NCBI GenBank assembly: GCA_046714215.1
Contig: JBKKBM010000159.1
Coordinates: 1-6,463, forward strand
From: DATLCI01 sp046714215
Lineage (GTDB): Bacteria > Acidobacteriota > Terriglobia > Terriglobales > Acidobacteriaceae
DNA: 6,463 bases
Direction: 5' to 3'
The translations under genes were made by a program, and so were the position numbers. The notes below the pieces were generated by a model. The model did no database searches and was not told the DNA's origin. It saw nothing but the letters and a program-made list of their open reading frames with translations. Below, piece by piece: positions 5,306 to 6,463 of the stretch. Numbering within the stretch: the first letter of the stretch is position 1; each line of letters begins with the position of its first letter.

Positions 5306-5713
5306 CACGAGGACCTCAGCGAGCAGGTGATTGGCGCAGCGATTGAAGTCCATCGCTTGTTGGGACCAGGGCTGCTTGAGTCCGTCTATGGAGAATGTCT
5401 CTGTCGCGAATTAAGTTTGCGGGGCCTCTCATTCGAGCGACAGGTCTCGCTTCCGGTCGAATACAAGGGCGCAAAGTTGGACTGTGGTTACCGGATAGAC
5501 CTGGTCGTAAATGAGCTGATCGTTCTGGAACTGAAATGCGTGGAGCGCATTTTGAAGGTCCACGAGGCGCAACTTTTCACCTATCTTCGACTCAGTGGGA
5601 AACCTGTAGGTCTCATCTTTAATTTCTATTGTGACGTACTTACGCGGGGCGGCATGGTTCGGAAAGTACTCGAACAGACTAAAATCCTCCGCGTCTCCGC
5701 GTCTCCGCGTTGA
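5303..5713 (+). CDS. GxxExxY family protein (PD-(D/E)XK nuclease superfamily), function unknown
   Basis: A 136-residue protein from the TTG at 5303. The family-naming motif is G23-L-L-E26-S-V-Y29 within LLGPGLLESVYGECLCREL. The nuclease-like core follows: F44ERQVSLPVEYKG (44-56), then D66 in CGYRIDLVV and E76-L-K78 in LIVLELK, fitting the D-(x)n-ExK active site of PD-(D/E)XK enzymes. A further conserved-looking block is VHEAQLFTYLRLSGKPVGLIFNF (86-108). No signal peptide or membrane segment is seen. The biological role of this family is not established as far as I know. Its last codons (LRVSASPR and stop) are written by the right inverted repeat. Start choice rests on the GGAGG site 6 bases upstream; a GTG at 5231 overlapping the carboxylase stop is possible but less likely. 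Low GC relative to its neighbours suggests horizontal acquisition. Confidence 0.88.
   Translation: MHEDLSEQVIGAAIEVHRLLGPGLLESVYGECLCRELSLRGLSFERQVSLPVEYKGAKLDCGYRIDLVVNELIVLELKCVERILKVHEAQLFTYLRLSGKPVGLIFNFYCDVLTRGGMVRKVLEQTKILRVSASPR
5685..5713. repeat. Right inverted repeat of the nuclease cassette (three perfect CTCCGCGT units)
   Basis: Three exact tandem copies of CTCCGCGT occupy 5687-5710, ending in TGA (5711-5713), the stop codon of the nuclease gene. The segment is the reverse complement of the left repeat with one mismatch. The repeat is translated as the C terminus of the nuclease protein and lies 4 bases from the next gene's ATG. Confidence 0.9.
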
Positions 5714-5717
5714 AAAA

Positions 5718-6463
5718 ATGGCTTCTGACATCAAACTCATCGAATGTCCCCGCGACGCCTGGCAAGGCCTCAAGGGCCAGATACCGCCTGACGTGAAGGT
5801 CGCCTACTTGAAGGGGCTGATCGCGGCGGGGTTCAAGCACATTGATGCGGTGTCGTTCGTATCGCCGAAGGCGGTCCCCCAGATGGCGGATTCAGAGATC
5901 GTCTTGCAGAAGCTGGATCCTCCGGACGACGTCGAGATCATCGCCATCGTGGTGAACATGAAAGGTGCAGAGCGCGCCATCGCGACGGATGCGGTAAAAA
6001 CCCTGGGCTTTCCCTACTCCATCTCGCCTACTTTTCTGCAGAAGAACCAGAATCAGACGCTCGACGAGGCGCTCGATGAGCTGGAGAAGATAAAGATCAA
6101 AGCCGACGAGGCGGGCCTCGATGTTGTCGCGTACATCTCCATGGCCTTTGGCAATCCTTATGGCGATTTGTGGAATGAGGATGAGGTGATCGAAGCCGTT
6201 GGCCTGATCGCTGACATGGATATCCGCCAAGTCTCTCTCGCCGATACCGTGGGCACGGCTGACGCGTCGACAATTTCTGCGTTATTGAAAGCCGTGATCG
6301 CGCGGCATGAGAAGCTGGAGATCGGCGCTCATCTGCACAGTCGTCGTGAGGGTGACAAAGCCAAGATTTTCGCCGCGTATGATGCGGGCTGCCGGCGTTT
6401 TGACTCCGCCATCGGCGGCATGGGTGGATGTCCCTTTGCGCAAGATGACCTCGTCGGCAATAT
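5718..6463 (+). CDS. Hydroxymethylglutaryl-CoA lyase (3' end outside the window)
   Basis: The first 248 codons of a DRE-TIM metallolyase that splits HMG-CoA into acetyl-CoA and acetoacetate, the last step of leucine catabolism. The metal-binding and catalytic residues line up with human HMG-CoA lyase (D42, H233, H235, C266): D13 in LIECPRDAWQG, H205 and H207 in GAHLHS, and C238 in GGMGGCPFA. SFVSPKAVPQMAD (46-58) and SLADTVGTAD are further family landmarks. The N-terminal motif reads ECPRDAWQ rather than the classical GPRDGLQ, a variant I associate with a distinct bacterial subgroup. The ATG at 5718 starts directly before the first beta strand and lies 4 bases after the nuclease stop. No ribosome-binding site is present, so translation probably depends on coupling. 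About 50 residues are missing beyond the window edge. The related isopropylmalate or citramalate synthases are excluded by the GGCPFA cysteine loop. Confidence 0.9.
   Translation, partial: MASDIKLIECPRDAWQGLKGQIPPDVKVAYLKGLIAAGFKHIDAVSFVSPKAVPQMADSEIVLQKLDPPDDVEIIAIVVNMKGAERAIATDAVKTLGFPYSISPTFLQKNQNQTLDEALDELEKIKIKADEAGLDVVAYISMAFGNPYGDLWNEDEVIEAVGLIADMDIRQVSLADTVGTADASTISALLKAVIARHEKLEIGAHLHSRREGDKAKIFAAYDAGCRRFDSAIGGMGGCPFAQDDLVGN

Larger units (their letters stand above)
5269..5713 (+). mobile_element. Candidate minimal mobile cassette: GxxExxY nuclease gene between inverted repeats
   Basis: A unit of about 445 bp sits between two genes of an otherwise compact catabolic operon. Its ends are inverted repeats, 5269-5297 and 5685-5713, matching at 28 of 29 positions. 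Hand counting gives about 47% G+C across 5461-5640, against about 63% across 4741-4980 in the neighbouring carboxylase gene. The single gene inside encodes a PD-(D/E)XK nuclease-fold protein. No transposase, integrase or reverse transcriptase is present, and no clear target-site duplication is visible, so any movement would need help from elsewhere or from the nuclease. Boundaries, repeats and composition are seen. Mobility is inferred from the position, the symmetry and the foreign base use. The repeats could instead be a fixed regulatory structure around the gene. Confidence 0.55.

Noticed and set aside
5272..5710. CRISPR-like array or ordinary insertion sequence made by the ACGCGGAG units
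   Set aside because: The units are contiguous 8-mers without spacers, in opposite orientations at two ends, and the enclosed gene is a nuclease-fold protein rather than a Cas protein or transposase.

Overview
The window is about 6.5 kb of moderately GC-rich bacterial chromosome. Five observations fit a member of the Acidobacteriota: a two-domain PilZ protein, a separate B12-binding mutase subunit, a leucine-degradation gene set, an HMG-CoA lyase with an IECPRDA-type N terminus, and intergenic GGCTAAAGCC palindromes. The phylum is an inference from gene style and composition; no marker gene is present.

Layout. Positions 60-677 (+) encode a compact AlkA/Mag-type 3-methyladenine DNA glycosylase. 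A repeat-rich spacer of 200 bases follows, with palindromes at 686-741 and an 8-bp periodic AT-rich tract at 811-842. It leads through a good sigma-70-type promoter into a 79-residue protein of unknown function (878-1117, +). Convergent to it, on the minus strand, lies a tandem PilZ-domain gene (2296 down to 1131) broken by one frameshift near 1511-1516. A 142-base divergent spacer separates that gene from a B12-binding subunit of the methylmalonyl-CoA mutase type (2439-2858, +), which is closed by a clear intrinsic terminator.

The right half reads as an acyl-CoA / branched-chain amino acid catabolism operon. It has a short crotonase-fold protein (2917-3516), a carboxyltransferase subunit of methylcrotonyl-CoA carboxylase type (3540-5234), and an HMG-CoA lyase (5718 to beyond the window end). 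Carboxylation, hydration and cleavage are the last steps of leucine breakdown: 3-methylcrotonyl-CoA to 3-methylglutaconyl-CoA to HMG-CoA to acetyl-CoA plus acetoacetate. The mutase subunit next door would serve propionyl-CoA or methylmalonyl-CoA metabolism. The crotonase lacks both usual catalytic glutamates, so its assignment to the hydration step is doubtful.

The most unusual item is a cassette of about 445 bp (5269-5713) wedged between the carboxylase and lyase genes. It carries a GxxExxY-family PD-(D/E)XK nuclease-fold gene, is clearly lower in GC than its neighbours, and is bounded by near-perfect inverted repeats (28 of 29 positions) built from an 8-bp unit, ACGCGGAG. The left repeat supplies the nuclease gene's ribosome-binding site. 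The right repeat encodes its last codons and stop, and ends 4 bases before the lyase start codon. No transposase is present. The cassette looks like a minimal, non-autonomous mobile unit that inserts without breaking the host operon.
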